Notes under the pieces: generated by a model
What the model saw: only the letters and a program-made list of their open reading frames with translations
Database searches by the model: none
Told to the model about the DNA's origin: nothing
Position numbers and translations under genes: made by a program
Part shown: positions 1-8,669 of the stretch, one piece after another
Layout of the letters: every line of letters starts with the position of its first letter
How positions within the stretch are numbered: position 1 is the stretch's first letter
Origin: Chromatiaceae bacterium
GTDB lineage: Bacteria > Pseudomonadota > Gammaproteobacteria > Chromatiales > Chromatiaceae
Length of the DNA: 64,000 nt
Direction of reading: 5' to 3'
NCBI GenBank assembly: GCA_024235175.1
Contig: JACKMX010000002.1
Location: forward strand, 831,001 to 895,000

Positions 1-359
1 TCGGAAGACTCAACTTTCCGATTATCAGGTTTGACAGGCAGCGTACCGGTTGACCAGAACTCATCAAAACCCTTCAGGACCTGCTGGCTGAAACCAACCT
101 CCATGCGCTCGCGGTTTTTACGGATTTCGCGCATCGCATCGAAGAAAGCCGTCTGCCGGATATTGCTTTCCGCCTTATCTGCGAGCTCATAAAGCGCATC
201 ATCCAGACTCTCAAACATCTCATTCATAAGCTTGGGAGCCAGTTTGAAAACGGCTTGGCGACAGCTGCTGACAACTGCCCGATGCTCATCCTTGAGTTCT
301 GGCCTGCTCCCACTAGCGCGGATGCTTTCGAAACTGAGAACGTTGTTCTGGAAACTCAT
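1..359 (-). CDS. DUF1631 family protein, N-terminal part (runs off the window)
   Basis: Reading leftward from an ATG at 359 there are 119 open codons to the window edge. The protein begins MSFQNNVLSFESIRASG and contains AFFDAMREIRKNRERME, which matches what I know of the N-terminus of DUF1631 proteins, large proteins of unknown function found in Gammaproteobacteria. About 167 bases separate its start from the divergent DUF1538 operon, so this gap should hold both promoters. The function is unknown and the C-terminal bulk cannot be seen. Confidence 0.7.
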   Translation of the reverse strand, partial: MSFQNNVLSFESIRASGSRPELKDEHRAVVSSCRQAVFKLAPKLMNEMFESLDDALYELADKAESNIRQTAFFDAMREIRKNRERMEVGFSQQVLKGFDEFWSTGTLPVKPDNRKVESS

Positions 360-526
360 ATGCACACCTGGTTCAGAGAGGGGCGGTCGAACGACACGAT
401 TGAAAAACGTAGCTGCCCTGACTCTGTTGCGACACCTCGGCGGAATATCTTTACCCCGGCGGAACACTAATACCAATATCTGTGATGTGGTTAACAAGGA
501 ATGCAGAGTAGTGTAATGTTCGCATT

Positions 527-1261
527 GTGAAAAAGCTTATCCTCCTCCTTTCCAGATCGATGCTTGAAAGCGTCCGTGACCTGCTACCCATAATTGCGGT
601 CATCGCGTTTTTTCAACTGCTGATTTTGCGCCAGCCAATTCCCGACTTTGGCGGACTGGTCATCGGCACCATCCTGGTCATTCTCGGTCTTACACTATTC
701 ATTCACGGACTTAAAGTCGGGCTGTTTCCGATCGGTGAGTCGATGGCGCATGATTTTGCCCGAAAGGGAAGCCTGCTCTGGTTGTTGGCATTTGCCTTTG
801 CACTGGGATTCGGGACCACTGTTGCCGAGCCCGCATTGATCGCGGTAGCGGACGAGGCGGCTAAAGTGGCTGCCACCGGCGGCATGATCGAAAAATCGGA
901 AGCGGCGATGCAAAGCTATGCTGACGGACTGCGGCTGACTGTCGCCCTATCGGTCGGGCTGGCCATCGTGATCGGAGTGCTACGCATCATCAAGGGCTGG
1001 CCGATTCAGTATCTGATCATCGGCGGCTATATCGGTGTGGTTATCATGACATTCTTCGCTCCCCCGGAAATTATTGGTATCGCTTACGATTCCGGCGGTG
1101 TCACCACTTCCACCATTACCGTACCGTTGGTAACGGCGCTGGGAGTGGGACTGGCCAGCAGTATCCAGGGACGCAATCCGCTGACTGACGGCTTCGGTTT
1201 GATTGCCTTTGCATCGCTTACGCCGATGATCTTCGTCATGGGTTATGGAATGATTCTCTGA
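527..1261 (+). CDS. DUF1538 membrane protein (first of pair)
   Basis: A 244-aa hydrophobic protein with about six to seven membrane segments. It has the DUF1538 hallmarks: RDLLPIIAVIAFFQ near the N-terminus, an ALGFGTTVAEPALIAVA segment, and a YDSGGVTTSTITVP loop followed by GRNPLTDGFGLIAFAS. These polar, glycine-rich loops look like transport elements, but the substrate is not known. The start is a GTG at 527; the in-frame ATG upstream (485) runs into a stop. The stop overlaps the next start (TGATG), so the two DUF1538 proteins are translationally coupled and may form a heteromer. A P-II gene in the same operon suggests control by nitrogen or energy status. Confidence 0.85.
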   Translation: MKKLILLLSRSMLESVRDLLPIIAVIAFFQLLILRQPIPDFGGLVIGTILVILGLTLFIHGLKVGLFPIGESMAHDFARKGSLLWLLAFAFALGFGTTVAEPALIAVADEAAKVAATGGMIEKSEAAMQSYADGLRLTVALSVGLAIVIGVLRIIKGWPIQYLIIGGYIGVVIMTFFAPPEIIGIAYDSGGVTTSTITVPLVTALGVGLASSIQGRNPLTDGFGLIAFASLTPMIFVMGYGMIL

Positions 1262-2049
1262 TGTCTTACTTCAGCCACTTCTTCGGCTCACTGTTGAGCA
1301 CTCTGCGTGATGTGCTGCCGATCGCGATCATCCTGTTCGGTTTTCAGCTGGTCATTCTTAGGAAGCGCATCCCCAATCTGCGGCAGATTTTGATTGGGTT
1401 CGTGTTCGTACTGCTCGGTCTTGCGTTCTTTCTGGAGGGGTTGGAACAGGCGCTTTTTCCCCTTGGAAAATTGATGGCCGAACAGCTGACAGCACCCGAT
1501 TTTCTGGGAACTACCGGCGGAGGAGATGGTGACTGGGCACACTACCTCTGGGTCTACGTGTTCGCCTTCGCCATCGGTTTTTCCACCACCATAGCCGAAC
1601 CGTCGTTGATCGCAGTCGCGATCAAGGCAAACCAGGTTTCAGGCGGGGCGATAGGCACCTGGGGGCTACGCATCGCGGTGGCTATCGGAGTCGCTGTCGG
1701 CATCAGTCTTGGTGCCTATCGAATCGTTACCGGCACTCCGCTTCACTACTATATAATTGTCGGATATATACTGGTGGTCATTCAGACTGTTTTCTGCCCC
1801 AAGACGATTATCGCCCTGGCCTATGATTCAGGCGGCGTTACCACCTCCACTGTAACCGTACCCCTGGTTGCAGCACTGGGGCTGGGTCTGGCCAACAATA
1901 TACCTGGCCGAAATCCATTGCTGGATGGTTTCGGTCTGATAGCTTTTGCCAGCCTTTTCCCCATCATGAGCGTGATGGGTTACGCTCAACTCAGTGAGTG
2001 GCGCGCCCGGCGGAACAAACGGTCCCGCGCAGATAACGAGAGGAATTAG
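1261..2049 (+). CDS. DUF1538 membrane protein (second of pair)
   Basis: A 262-aa paralogue of the preceding gene with the same order of motifs: DVLPIAIILFGFQ, AIGFSTTIAEPSLIAVA, YDSGGVTTSTVTVP and GRNPLLDGFGLIAFAS. The conserved glutamate of the AEPxLIAVA loop and the DSGGVTTS loop occur in both copies, so the pair probably makes a pseudo-symmetric transporter or channel. It ends in a basic, probably cytoplasmic tail (RARRNKRSRADNERN). The ATG overlaps the upstream stop, and the P-II gene starts 3 bases after its own stop. Transport is inferred from topology and context; no substrate can be assigned. Confidence 0.85.
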   Translation: MSYFSHFFGSLLSTLRDVLPIAIILFGFQLVILRKRIPNLRQILIGFVFVLLGLAFFLEGLEQALFPLGKLMAEQLTAPDFLGTTGGGDGDWAHYLWVYVFAFAIGFSTTIAEPSLIAVAIKANQVSGGAIGTWGLRIAVAIGVAVGISLGAYRIVTGTPLHYYIIVGYILVVIQTVFCPKTIIALAYDSGGVTTSTVTVPLVAALGLGLANNIPGRNPLLDGFGLIAFASLFPIMSVMGYAQLSEWRARRNKRSRADNERN

Positions 2050-2051
2050 CC

Positions 2052-2402
2052 GTGCATTTCAAATTGATCATCGCACTGATCGAAGACAGTAAAACCGAGC
2101 CCTTGCTTGAGGCCGCACGAGAGGCAGGAGCCACCGGTTCCACTGTCATCAGCCAGGCCAGAGGAGAAGGTGTGGAGAAGAGTAAAACCTTCTTCGGTCT
2201 TAATCTGGAGACGCAACGGGATATGATTTTGCTTCTCGTGGAAGAGCATTTAAGTCGTAGCATCCTGGAGACGATCAACCAAGTGGGGGAATTTGACGAT
2301 ACACCGGGTTCCGGAATCGCATTTCAAATCGATGTCGAGGATGCTGTGGGCGTCTCACACCAGATTAAACAGTTAACCAGCGTAGTGGAGGAAGAGTTGT
2401 GA
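2052..2402 (+). CDS. P-II-like signalling protein of the DUF1538 operon
   Basis: A 116-aa protein with the P-II (GlnB/CutA-like ferredoxin) fold. It begins HFKLIIALIEDSKTEPLLEAAREAGATGSTVISQARGEG, where the first strand, helix and start of the T-loop are visible, and continues with a hydrophobic strand (DMILLLVEEHLSRSILETI) and GSGIAFQIDVEDAVGV. The usual uridylylation motif of GlnB/GlnK (RGxKGxxELYRG with Tyr51) is absent; the loop reads ARGEGVEKSKTFFG. It is therefore a divergent, probably nucleotide-sensing P-II homologue and not GlnB. It starts with GTG and overlaps the CBS gene by 4 bases. P-II proteins classically gate membrane transporters, which fits the two membrane proteins just upstream. 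Confidence 0.8.
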   Translation: MHFKLIIALIEDSKTEPLLEAAREAGATGSTVISQARGEGVEKSKTFFGLNLETQRDMILLLVEEHLSRSILETINQVGEFDDTPGSGIAFQIDVEDAVGVSHQIKQLTSVVEEEL

Positions 2403-2800
2403 GCGAGGATAAAATTATCCGGGTCCGGGACATCATGAAGACCAAGTTCGATATGGTTGACGGCATAGCGACCGTGGAGGATGCCCTCAACCAGATGAGC
2501 CATGTGGACACCAAATGCCTGGTGGTAAAAAAACGCAATGAAAATGACGAATACGGGTTGGTGATGTTGTCTGACATTGCACGCCAAGTGCTGGCCAAAG
2601 ATAAATCTCCCAGCCGGATGAATATCTATGAGATTATGTCGAAGCCGGTCATTACCGTCGATCCCGATATGGATATCCGCTACTGCGCACGCCTGTTCAC
2701 ACGCTTCCATCTGTCAAGAGCACCGGTGGTCGACAACGGCAATATCGTCGGTATTGTGAGCTATACAGATATGACATTGAAAGGCCTTCGGCGGCAGTGA
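2399..2800 (+). CDS. CBS-domain pair protein
   Basis: A 133-aa protein made almost wholly of two CBS motifs: VRDIMKTKFDMVDGIATVEDALNQM (residues ~8-32) and IMSKPVITVDPDMDIRYCARLFTRFHLSRAPVVD-type sequence (residues ~78-112), ending GIVSYTDMTLKGL. CBS pairs bind adenine nucleotides and act as energy sensors. It starts with GTG, overlapping the P-II gene by 4 bases, and its own end overlaps ampD by 4 bases. With a P-II protein in the same operon, the DUF1538 membrane pair may receive two nucleotide-linked inputs (inference). Confidence 0.85.
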   Translation: MSEDKIIRVRDIMKTKFDMVDGIATVEDALNQMSHVDTKCLVVKKRNENDEYGLVMLSDIARQVLAKDKSPSRMNIYEIMSKPVITVDPDMDIRYCARLFTRFHLSRAPVVDNGNIVGIVSYTDMTLKGLRRQ

Positions 2801-3345
2801 ACTCCAGGGTCAGCGGCGTCCTGCTGGCCGAAGCCAGTCAGCGCAGCTCGCCCAATCAGGATAACCGGCCTGCGAACTGCACAATCGATCTGCTGGTTAT
2901 CCATAATATCAGCCTTCCACCAAAACAGTTCGGCGGGCCCTGGATTGACGATCTTTTTAACAACCGACTCGATCCGGACATTCACCCCTTTTTTGTCGAC
3001 ATCTGGCAGCGCAGAGTCTCTGCGCATCTGCTGATTCGGCGCAACGGCCAGCTGCTGCAATACGTCCCGCTCAGCCAGCGCGCATGGCATGCCGGTGAAT
3101 CCTGTTTCGAGGGAAGGAGTAGGTGCAACGATTTCTCTATCGGCATAGAGCTGGAAGGGGCCGACGAAATTCCCTACACCGACCAGCAGTACCACAGACT
3201 CGTTCTGACGACAAAAAGCATCATGTCTCTCTACCCGGCTATCAACAGCAAGAGAATCATCGGCCATTGTGACATCGCGCCAGGCAGAAAAACCGATCCC
3301 GGACCCGCGTTCGATTGGAACAGATACTTTGCCGGACTTGGCTGA
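2797..3345 (+). CDS. ampD: 1,6-anhydro-N-acetylmuramyl-L-alanine amidase AmpD
   Basis: A 182-aa cytoplasmic zinc amidase that cleaves the peptide from anhydro-muropeptides during murein recycling. The family features are clear: LLVIHNISLPPKQFGG (zinc His), VSAHLLIRRNGQLLQYVP, RAWHAGES, CNDFSIGIELEG, and the C-terminal IIGHCDIAPGRKTDPGPAFDW with the second His and the zinc Asp. Length is normal for AmpD. It starts with GTG, overlapping the CBS gene by 4 bases, so it is co-translated with the DUF1538/P-II operon, although no functional link is obvious. It converges with the Rieske gene (5-base gap). Confidence 0.95.
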   Translation: MNSRVSGVLLAEASQRSSPNQDNRPANCTIDLLVIHNISLPPKQFGGPWIDDLFNNRLDPDIHPFFVDIWQRRVSAHLLIRRNGQLLQYVPLSQRAWHAGESCFEGRSRCNDFSIGIELEGADEIPYTDQQYHRLVLTTKSIMSLYPAINSKRIIGHCDIAPGRKTDPGPAFDWNRYFAGLG

Positions 3346-3349
3346 TTCG

Positions 3350-3976
3350 CTACCAATAGGCCAGCAGCCGCCCCTCCACAACTTTATGATCAAAACTTTT
3401 CAGTGGCCGCTTGCCTTTGGCTATGCATTGTCCGCTCTCTATATCGAACGCCCACTGGTGTTTGGGGCAGGTCAGGGTGGTGCCTTCCAGGGAGAGATGG
3501 GGAATATCGGTCACCTGATGAGGGCAACGGCTGTCGTACACGGCTATCTCGTCACCGTCGCGCCAGGTAAACAGGTGGCGTCCGTCTGATTCAAAATAAG
3601 CGGCTTCGCGCTGTGGCACCTCAGTTACCGGTGCAACATCATGCCACTCAGGTTTCGCATCAAGATTATCCGGCCGAAACTCCGGGATATCCATGTCCAA
3701 CAAAATCTCTGTGGCCCACACGATCTTGGCCAGACCGAGAACCGGGAAGGCCATCAGAAGCGCATCAAGAACCTCATTTGGCGAAGCGCCATTACGTAAC
3801 GCGCGGGTCAGATATTGGCGAAAGCCGCCCTCGGTCTGTACCGCAACCTTGGTAATAACCGAAATCAGATCCCGGGTTCGAATGTCCAGATGGGTCTCGG
3901 ATTTTTTCAGAAAAGAGAAATAGGCCGACATTGCTTCTGGCCGGGCCTTCAACAGATAATTCAGAGCATCACTCAT
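3350..3976 (-). CDS. Carboxymuconolactone decarboxylase-like / Rieske fusion protein
   Basis: A 208-aa two-domain protein. Residues ~1-95 resemble the alpha-helical AhpD/carboxymuconolactone decarboxylase fold (RTRDLISVITKVAVQTEGG, then LRNGASPNEVLDALLMA), without a visible CxxC redox pair of AhpD type. Residues ~105-208 are a Rieske [2Fe-2S] domain with both ligand pairs, CPHQ and CPKHQWAFD, plus the typical C-terminal LKSFDHKVVEGRLLAYW. It has no signal peptide, so it is a soluble cytoplasmic electron carrier or small oxygenase-type ferredoxin fused to a CMD module. The redox partner is unknown. Confidence 0.8.
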   Translation of the reverse strand: MSDALNYLLKARPEAMSAYFSFLKKSETHLDIRTRDLISVITKVAVQTEGGFRQYLTRALRNGASPNEVLDALLMAFPVLGLAKIVWATEILLDMDIPEFRPDNLDAKPEWHDVAPVTEVPQREAAYFESDGRHLFTWRDGDEIAVYDSRCPHQVTDIPHLSLEGTTLTCPKHQWAFDIESGQCIAKGKRPLKSFDHKVVEGRLLAYW

Positions 3977-4080
3977 GTTTCGATAAACCTCCCAAATACT
4001 TCAATCGCTAAATCTTTATCGTCTTCTTTTCATGCAGGCACCTCACCCGGACAGCAGGCCAGCTGTGACAAGAGACCTCT

Positions 4081-4554
4081 CTACATTGCTCTGCCCCTAT
4101 ACTCCTCTCGCACCGTTTGGACCAGCATCAATATCACGCCCAGAGTAATTGCCGAATCTGCGACATTGAACGCCGGCCAATGCCAATCCCCATAGTAGAG
4201 ATCTATGAAATCGACCACATGTCCAAAAAACAGGCGGTCAAGGATATTGCCCAGCGCCCCACCCACCACCAGACTTAAAGCAACTGCACCAAGTCGCTGA
4301 TTGGCCGCCAGGCGGCTGATCCAGATTATCAACACCAGACTGACCATCAACCCTATCAGGATGAAAAACCAGCGCTGCCAGCCATCCTGATCACTCAGGA
4401 AACTGAAAGCAGCACCCTCGTTATAGACCAGCGTCAGGTTGAGATACGGCAGAACAGGCTCGACTTCAAAAACCAGAAAATTTGACTCAACCAGTTGCTT
4501 GCTGACTTGATCAAATATCACCACCACGAGAGAGAGCCAGAGCCAGCGCAGCAT
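4081..4554 (-). CDS. lspA: Lipoprotein signal peptidase LspA
   Basis: A 157-aa inner-membrane aspartyl protease (signal peptidase II) with four hydrophobic segments. The catalytic region reads GGALGNILDRLFFGHVVDF and later FNVADSAITLG, giving the two active-site Asp residues. The open frame extends upstream to 4623 inside ileS, but I chose the ATG at 4554 because the protein then begins MLRWLWLSLVVVIFDQ, as LspA proteins do, and AAGGAGA lies 7-8 bases upstream. It is the last visible gene of the murJ-ribF-ileS-lspA string; fkpB/ispH, which often follow, are not here. Confidence 0.95.
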   Translation of the reverse strand: MLRWLWLSLVVVIFDQVSKQLVESNFLVFEVEPVLPYLNLTLVYNEGAAFSFLSDQDGWQRWFFILIGLMVSLVLIIWISRLAANQRLGAVALSLVVGGALGNILDRLFFGHVVDFIDLYYGDWHWPAFNVADSAITLGVILMLVQTVREEYRGRAM

Positions 4555-4574
4555 TTGCAACTCTCCTTGCGAAA

Positions 4575-7403
4575 TCAGGCGTAATTCCGGATTTCGCCAT
4601 CTGTGGTAATGTTTACCACACAACGACCGCAGATGCTCGGATGCTCGCTGTTGCTGCCGACATCTTCATGATGATGCCAGCAGCGCGCACACTTTGCATG
4701 GCCCGATCTGGTTGCCAGAATGGCCAGTCCCTCAAGCGGGCTATTCACCGCATTCACCGGCCTTTGTTCAAATGCATGAATCCGTGCAGCGGAGGTGATC
4801 AACGCAAATCGCAACTCAGAGCCCAGGCTCTCTGTCAGTTGCAGCAATTCAGGAGAACAGTAAAGATCGACCTCCGCATCCAGCGAGGAGCCGATAACAC
4901 CATCTGCGCGCAGCAGTTCAAGCTGTTTTCCGACCGCCTCTCTCACTTCGATTACGCGCTTCCAGAATCTCCGATCGAATCGGTCCCCCTCATCCAGAGC
5001 GAAAAGACCCTCGTACCAGGTTTCCAGAAAAACTGATTCGCCCCGTTCACCTGGAATATGCGGCCATATCTCATCCGCGGTAAAACTGAGTATCGGCGCC
5101 AGCCAACGGACCATTGCCTCAATGATGTGGTACATCGCGGTCTGGCAGGACCGGCGCGCGAGGCTATTACGCTGAGTGGTATATTGCCTGTCCTTGATAA
5201 TATCCAGGTAGAAGCCACCCATCTCATTTACGCAAAAGTTGTGGATCGACTGGAAGATCTGGTGAAACTGGTAGGTTTGGTACGCCTCGACGATTTCCGC
5301 CTGTAACTGGTTTGCGCGTGCAACCGCCCAGCGGTCCAACTCGATCATATCCGCCGGGGCTACCAGGTTAACCGCAGGATCGAAACCGTCGATGTTGGCC
5401 AACAAAAATCGAGAAGTGTTGCGAATCCTGCGGTATGCATCCGCGGTACGCTTCAGGATTTCATCCGATACACTCATTTCACCACGGTAGTCGGTGGCAC
5501 AAACCCACAGGCGGATGATATCGGCCCCCAGTTTTTTCATGACATCCTGAGGGCTGACCACATTGCCGAGGGATTTCGACATCTTCAGCCCCTTGGCATC
5601 GACGGTAAATCCATGCGTCAGCACGCCCCTATAGGGTGCACAGCCGTCAATCGCCACCGATGTAAGCAGCGAGGACTGGAACCAGCCACGGTGCTGATCC
5701 GATCCTTCGAGGTAGAGGTCTGCCGGAAACTCAAGTCCTTCACGTGTTTTCAGGACCGAGAAATGTGTTACGCCCGAATCAAACCAGACATCAAGCGTAT
5801 CCGAAACTTTTTCGTAATGCTGAGAATCCTCACCCAGCAACTCCTCGGAATCGAGCGAAAACCATGCCTCGATTCCTGCCTTTTCCACACGCCCGGCCAC
5901 CTCCTCGATCAGCCGTGGTGTCTCCGGATGCAGATCTCCACTGCCCTTATGGATGAATAGGGCAATGGGTACACCCCAGGTACGCTGGCGTGATATGCAC
6001 CAGTCAGGCCGCCCCTTAACCATGCCTTCAATGCGGGCGCGGCCCCAGTCAGGTGTGAACAGAGTTTTTCCGATCTCCTGCAGCGCCGTCCCGCGCAGGC
6101 CTGCCTGCTCCATGCCGATAAACCACTGTGGGGTTGCACGAAAAATGATAGGCGTCTTATGCCTCCAGCAGTGCGGGTAACTGTGCGACATACGCGCCTC
6201 CTGCAGCAGTACACCCCGCTCCTTAAGCACGTCAATCACCTTCTCATTGGCGGTGAAAACATGCTCACCCTCAAACAGCTCAGTTCCCGCCACAAAACGA
6301 CCGTCACTGCCCACCGGATTATCCACCGGCAGTCCATAACGCTGACCGACTATATAGTCTTCCAGACCGTGGCCCGGTGCCGTGTGGACCGCGCCGGTTC
6401 CAGCCTCGAGAGTGACGTGTTCACCCAGAATCACCGGCACCTCTCGATTATAGAAGCAGTGCTTTAGCTTCAATCCCTCGAATGCATCGCCGCGGCCATA
6501 GGCGATCACATGATAATGTTCAATATTCCAGCGGCCCATCGCCTCTTTAAGCAGTCCCTCCGCCACCATTAACCGCTCCTTTCCCTGGGAAGTGTCGGCT
6601 TGGACGATGACATACTCCAGACCTGGATTGAGCGCCACCGCCTGGTTGGCCGGAAGTGTCCAGGGTGTCGTTGTCCAGATAACCAAAGACAAAGGACCTT
6701 CGCCGTGTCCATCGGGAATGGCATGGCAGCGCGCCATCAACGATTCGGCATCGGTCACCGAAAAGCGGACATCGATGGTGAAGGACTCCTTGTCCTTATA
6801 CTCAACTTCCGCCTCTGCCAGTGCGGACCCGCAGTCGGTGCACCAGTGCACCGGTTTGTAGCCCTTGTGCACATGTCCGTTGGCAACGATCCTTCCGAGT
6901 GCGCGGATGATGTCTGCTTCCGTTTTAAAATCCATTGTCAGATAGGGCCTGTCCCAATCGCCGAACACGCCCAAACGCTTGAAATCCATCCGCTGTCTGT
7001 CAATCTGCTTTGCCGCATATTCTCGGCAGGCGATCCGGAACCCGGCTGCGGTTACCTTGCCTCCCGGTTTACCGACCCTCTTCTCCACCTGCAGTTCTAT
7101 GGGCAGGCCGTGGCAATCCCATCCAGGTACGTAGGGCGCATCATGGCCGTCGAGCGTACGGCTTTTTACGATGAAATCCTTGATGACCTTGTTTACGGCA
7201 TGCCCTATATGGATATCACCATTGGCATAAGGGGGACCGTCATGCAGAATGAACTTCTGTCGCCCAATGCGCGCTTCGCGGATTTTCCGGTACAGGCCGA
7301 TGCTCTCCCACTTTTCCTGCATCTCCGGTTCACGCTGGGCGAGATTTCCCTTCATCGGAAATCCAGTCTTGGGAAGATTGAGGGTATTCTTGTAGTCGGT
7401 CAC
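4575..7403 (-). CDS. ileS: Isoleucyl-tRNA synthetase
   Basis: A full-length 942-aa class I synthetase that charges tRNA-Ile. Visible: the HIGH motif in PPYANGDIHIGHAVNK (residues ~58-73), the editing CP1 domain with TTTPWTLPANQA, the GWFQSSLLTS segment, KMSKS in GLKMSKSLGNV (~604), the anticodon-binding helical domain, and a C-terminal zinc knuckle (CARCW and ICGRC). The start overlaps ribF by 4 bases and the gene ends 20 bases before lspA, so the cluster is co-transcribed. Confidence 0.98.
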   Translation of the reverse strand: MTDYKNTLNLPKTGFPMKGNLAQREPEMQEKWESIGLYRKIREARIGRQKFILHDGPPYANGDIHIGHAVNKVIKDFIVKSRTLDGHDAPYVPGWDCHGLPIELQVEKRVGKPGGKVTAAGFRIACREYAAKQIDRQRMDFKRLGVFGDWDRPYLTMDFKTEADIIRALGRIVANGHVHKGYKPVHWCTDCGSALAEAEVEYKDKESFTIDVRFSVTDAESLMARCHAIPDGHGEGPLSLVIWTTTPWTLPANQAVALNPGLEYVIVQADTSQGKERLMVAEGLLKEAMGRWNIEHYHVIAYGRGDAFEGLKLKHCFYNREVPVILGEHVTLEAGTGAVHTAPGHGLEDYIVGQRYGLPVDNPVGSDGRFVAGTELFEGEHVFTANEKVIDVLKERGVLLQEARMSHSYPHCWRHKTPIIFRATPQWFIGMEQAGLRGTALQEIGKTLFTPDWGRARIEGMVKGRPDWCISRQRTWGVPIALFIHKGSGDLHPETPRLIEEVAGRVEKAGIEAWFSLDSEELLGEDSQHYEKVSDTLDVWFDSGVTHFSVLKTREGLEFPADLYLEGSDQHRGWFQSSLLTSVAIDGCAPYRGVLTHGFTVDAKGLKMSKSLGNVVSPQDVMKKLGADIIRLWVCATDYRGEMSVSDEILKRTADAYRRIRNTSRFLLANIDGFDPAVNLVAPADMIELDRWAVARANQLQAEIVEAYQTYQFHQIFQSIHNFCVNEMGGFYLDIIKDRQYTTQRNSLARRSCQTAMYHIIEAMVRWLAPILSFTADEIWPHIPGERGESVFLETWYEGLFALDEGDRFDRRFWKRVIEVREAVGKQLELLRADGVIGSSLDAEVDLYCSPELLQLTESLGSELRFALITSAARIHAFEQRPVNAVNSPLEGLAILATRSGHAKCARCWHHHEDVGSNSEHPSICGRCVVNITTDGEIRNYA

Positions 7404-8365
7404 GGATGCTTACTCTGTTGTTTCAAATTAAAATCGTCTGTTAAAAAGAATTCTCTTGCGGCCCGGCAATCGAGTTCGATCTGCCGCCGCAGTTGATCGA
7501 ACGAGTCAAAACGTTTTTCATCCCGCAATTTAAGCCTGAATTCCACCTCTACGTGGGCACCGTAAATATCCTGTTCAAAATCGAACAGGTGTACTTCCAA
7601 CAGATAGCGCCGATCCCCTTTTACCGTTGGTCGGGTACCAATATTTGCCACTCCCGGGGCACTTGCCTCGTGCAATCCATAAACTGAAACTGCGTAGACG
7701 CCGTTCAAAGGGCTCACTTTACGGTGCAAGTTAATGTTGGCTGTGGGAAAACCAATGGTTCTGCCGCGCGCATCCCCGTGTGCCACCCGCCCACAAATTC
7801 GGTAGGGACGTCCCAGAAAGTGGGCTGCCAGATGAAGATCATCGTTGGCCAGCAGCTCCCGTATACGTGTACTGCTCACCCGTTCGTCACCCACCACAAA
7901 GCTGTTCATGTTCTCCACTTCGAACAGCTGTTTTTCACCCACAGTACGCAACAACGCGATATCTCCCGCCCTTTTCCTGCCAAAGCGGAAATCGTCTCCC
8001 ACAAACAGGTAGCGAATCCCCAGGCCATCCACCAGCAGGCGTTGCACGAACTGCTCTGCGGACATGGCTGCGAGTTTCTGATTAAACTCCAGCAGCACCA
8101 CCCGGTCGATACCCGTATTTTTTATTGCGTGCAGCTTTTCACGCAACCTGGTCAGCCGGGCGGGGGCTTTCTGCGGGGTGAAAAACTCCTGTGATTGGGG
8201 CTCGAAGGTGATTACTGTCGCCGGCAAACCGAACCGCAGTGCCTTCTCCCGCAGGTGTCCAAAAACCGCCTGGTGCCCCAGGTGTACGCCATCGAAGTTG
8301 CCAATGGTCGCCACACAACCCCGGTGCTCGGCACGCAGATTGTGCAAACCACGTATCACCTGCAT
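7400..8365 (-). CDS. ribF: Bifunctional riboflavin kinase / FAD synthetase RibF
   Basis: A 321-aa enzyme converting riboflavin to FMN and FMN to FAD. The N-terminal FAD-synthetase nucleotidyl transferase domain shows ATIGNFDGVHLGHQAV and later VSSTRIRELL; the C-terminal flavokinase domain shows GRTIGFPTANI and GVANIGTRPTV. The gene lies between murJ and ileS, as in many Gammaproteobacteria, overlapping ileS by 4 bases. Confidence 0.97.
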   Translation of the reverse strand: MQVIRGLHNLRAEHRGCVATIGNFDGVHLGHQAVFGHLREKALRFGLPATVITFEPQSQEFFTPQKAPARLTRLREKLHAIKNTGIDRVVLLEFNQKLAAMSAEQFVQRLLVDGLGIRYLFVGDDFRFGRKRAGDIALLRTVGEKQLFEVENMNSFVVGDERVSSTRIRELLANDDLHLAAHFLGRPYRICGRVAHGDARGRTIGFPTANINLHRKVSPLNGVYAVSVYGLHEASAPGVANIGTRPTVKGDRRYLLEVHLFDFEQDIYGAHVEVEFRLKLRDEKRFDSFDQLRRQIELDCRAAREFFLTDDFNLKQQSKHP

Positions 8366-8669
8366 TGCAGTAAGCCCTGGAACTGATCAGCCCAAAGTTG
8401 GTGATTATAAGCGAACTTCCTATACAAGTCCCCGTTTAACCTACCAAAGCCTGTTAACACTATGCGGATATCCATCGAGAACGGCTGTTTTTCCACAGGG
8501 CAAGGCGCACTGAGCGTAGTGTACTGGCCGCACATGTTCGAAAATATAACGCAGCCCTGGGGAAAAACAGCCCCGTCCCTTTGGATTGGCGTTCAAATGT
8601 GCCCGGCCCGCAGAGCTTCAATTGATGCTATAAGCAATTATTCGTTAATCGCTGTCACTGACAAGGGAA
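8366..8669. other. ribF-murJ intergenic region carrying a palindromic repeat
   Basis: There is no credible gene in this ~300-base gap. It holds the imperfect palindrome listed next and A+T-rich sequence near 8620-8650. A ribF promoter would have to lie within it on the minus strand, but I see no strong match. Confidence 0.6.
8483..8572. repeat. Imperfect palindrome with CAAGGCG...AACGCAG core
   Basis: Arms 8483-8501 and 8554-8572 are reverse complements at 18 of 19 positions (GGCTGTTTTTCCACAGGGC against GCCCTGGGGAAAAACAGCC). The interior opens with CAAGGCGCAC and closes with AACGCAGCC, a pattern that recurs in the rRNA spacer around 63680-63770 and 63850-63905. This suggests a dispersed REP-like intergenic family. 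No T-run follows on either strand, so it is not a plain terminator. Confidence 0.6.

Noticed and set aside
6600..7496. 298-codon plus-strand open frame
   Set aside because: It is antisense to ileS and ribF, both clear; no start context and no recognisable sequence.
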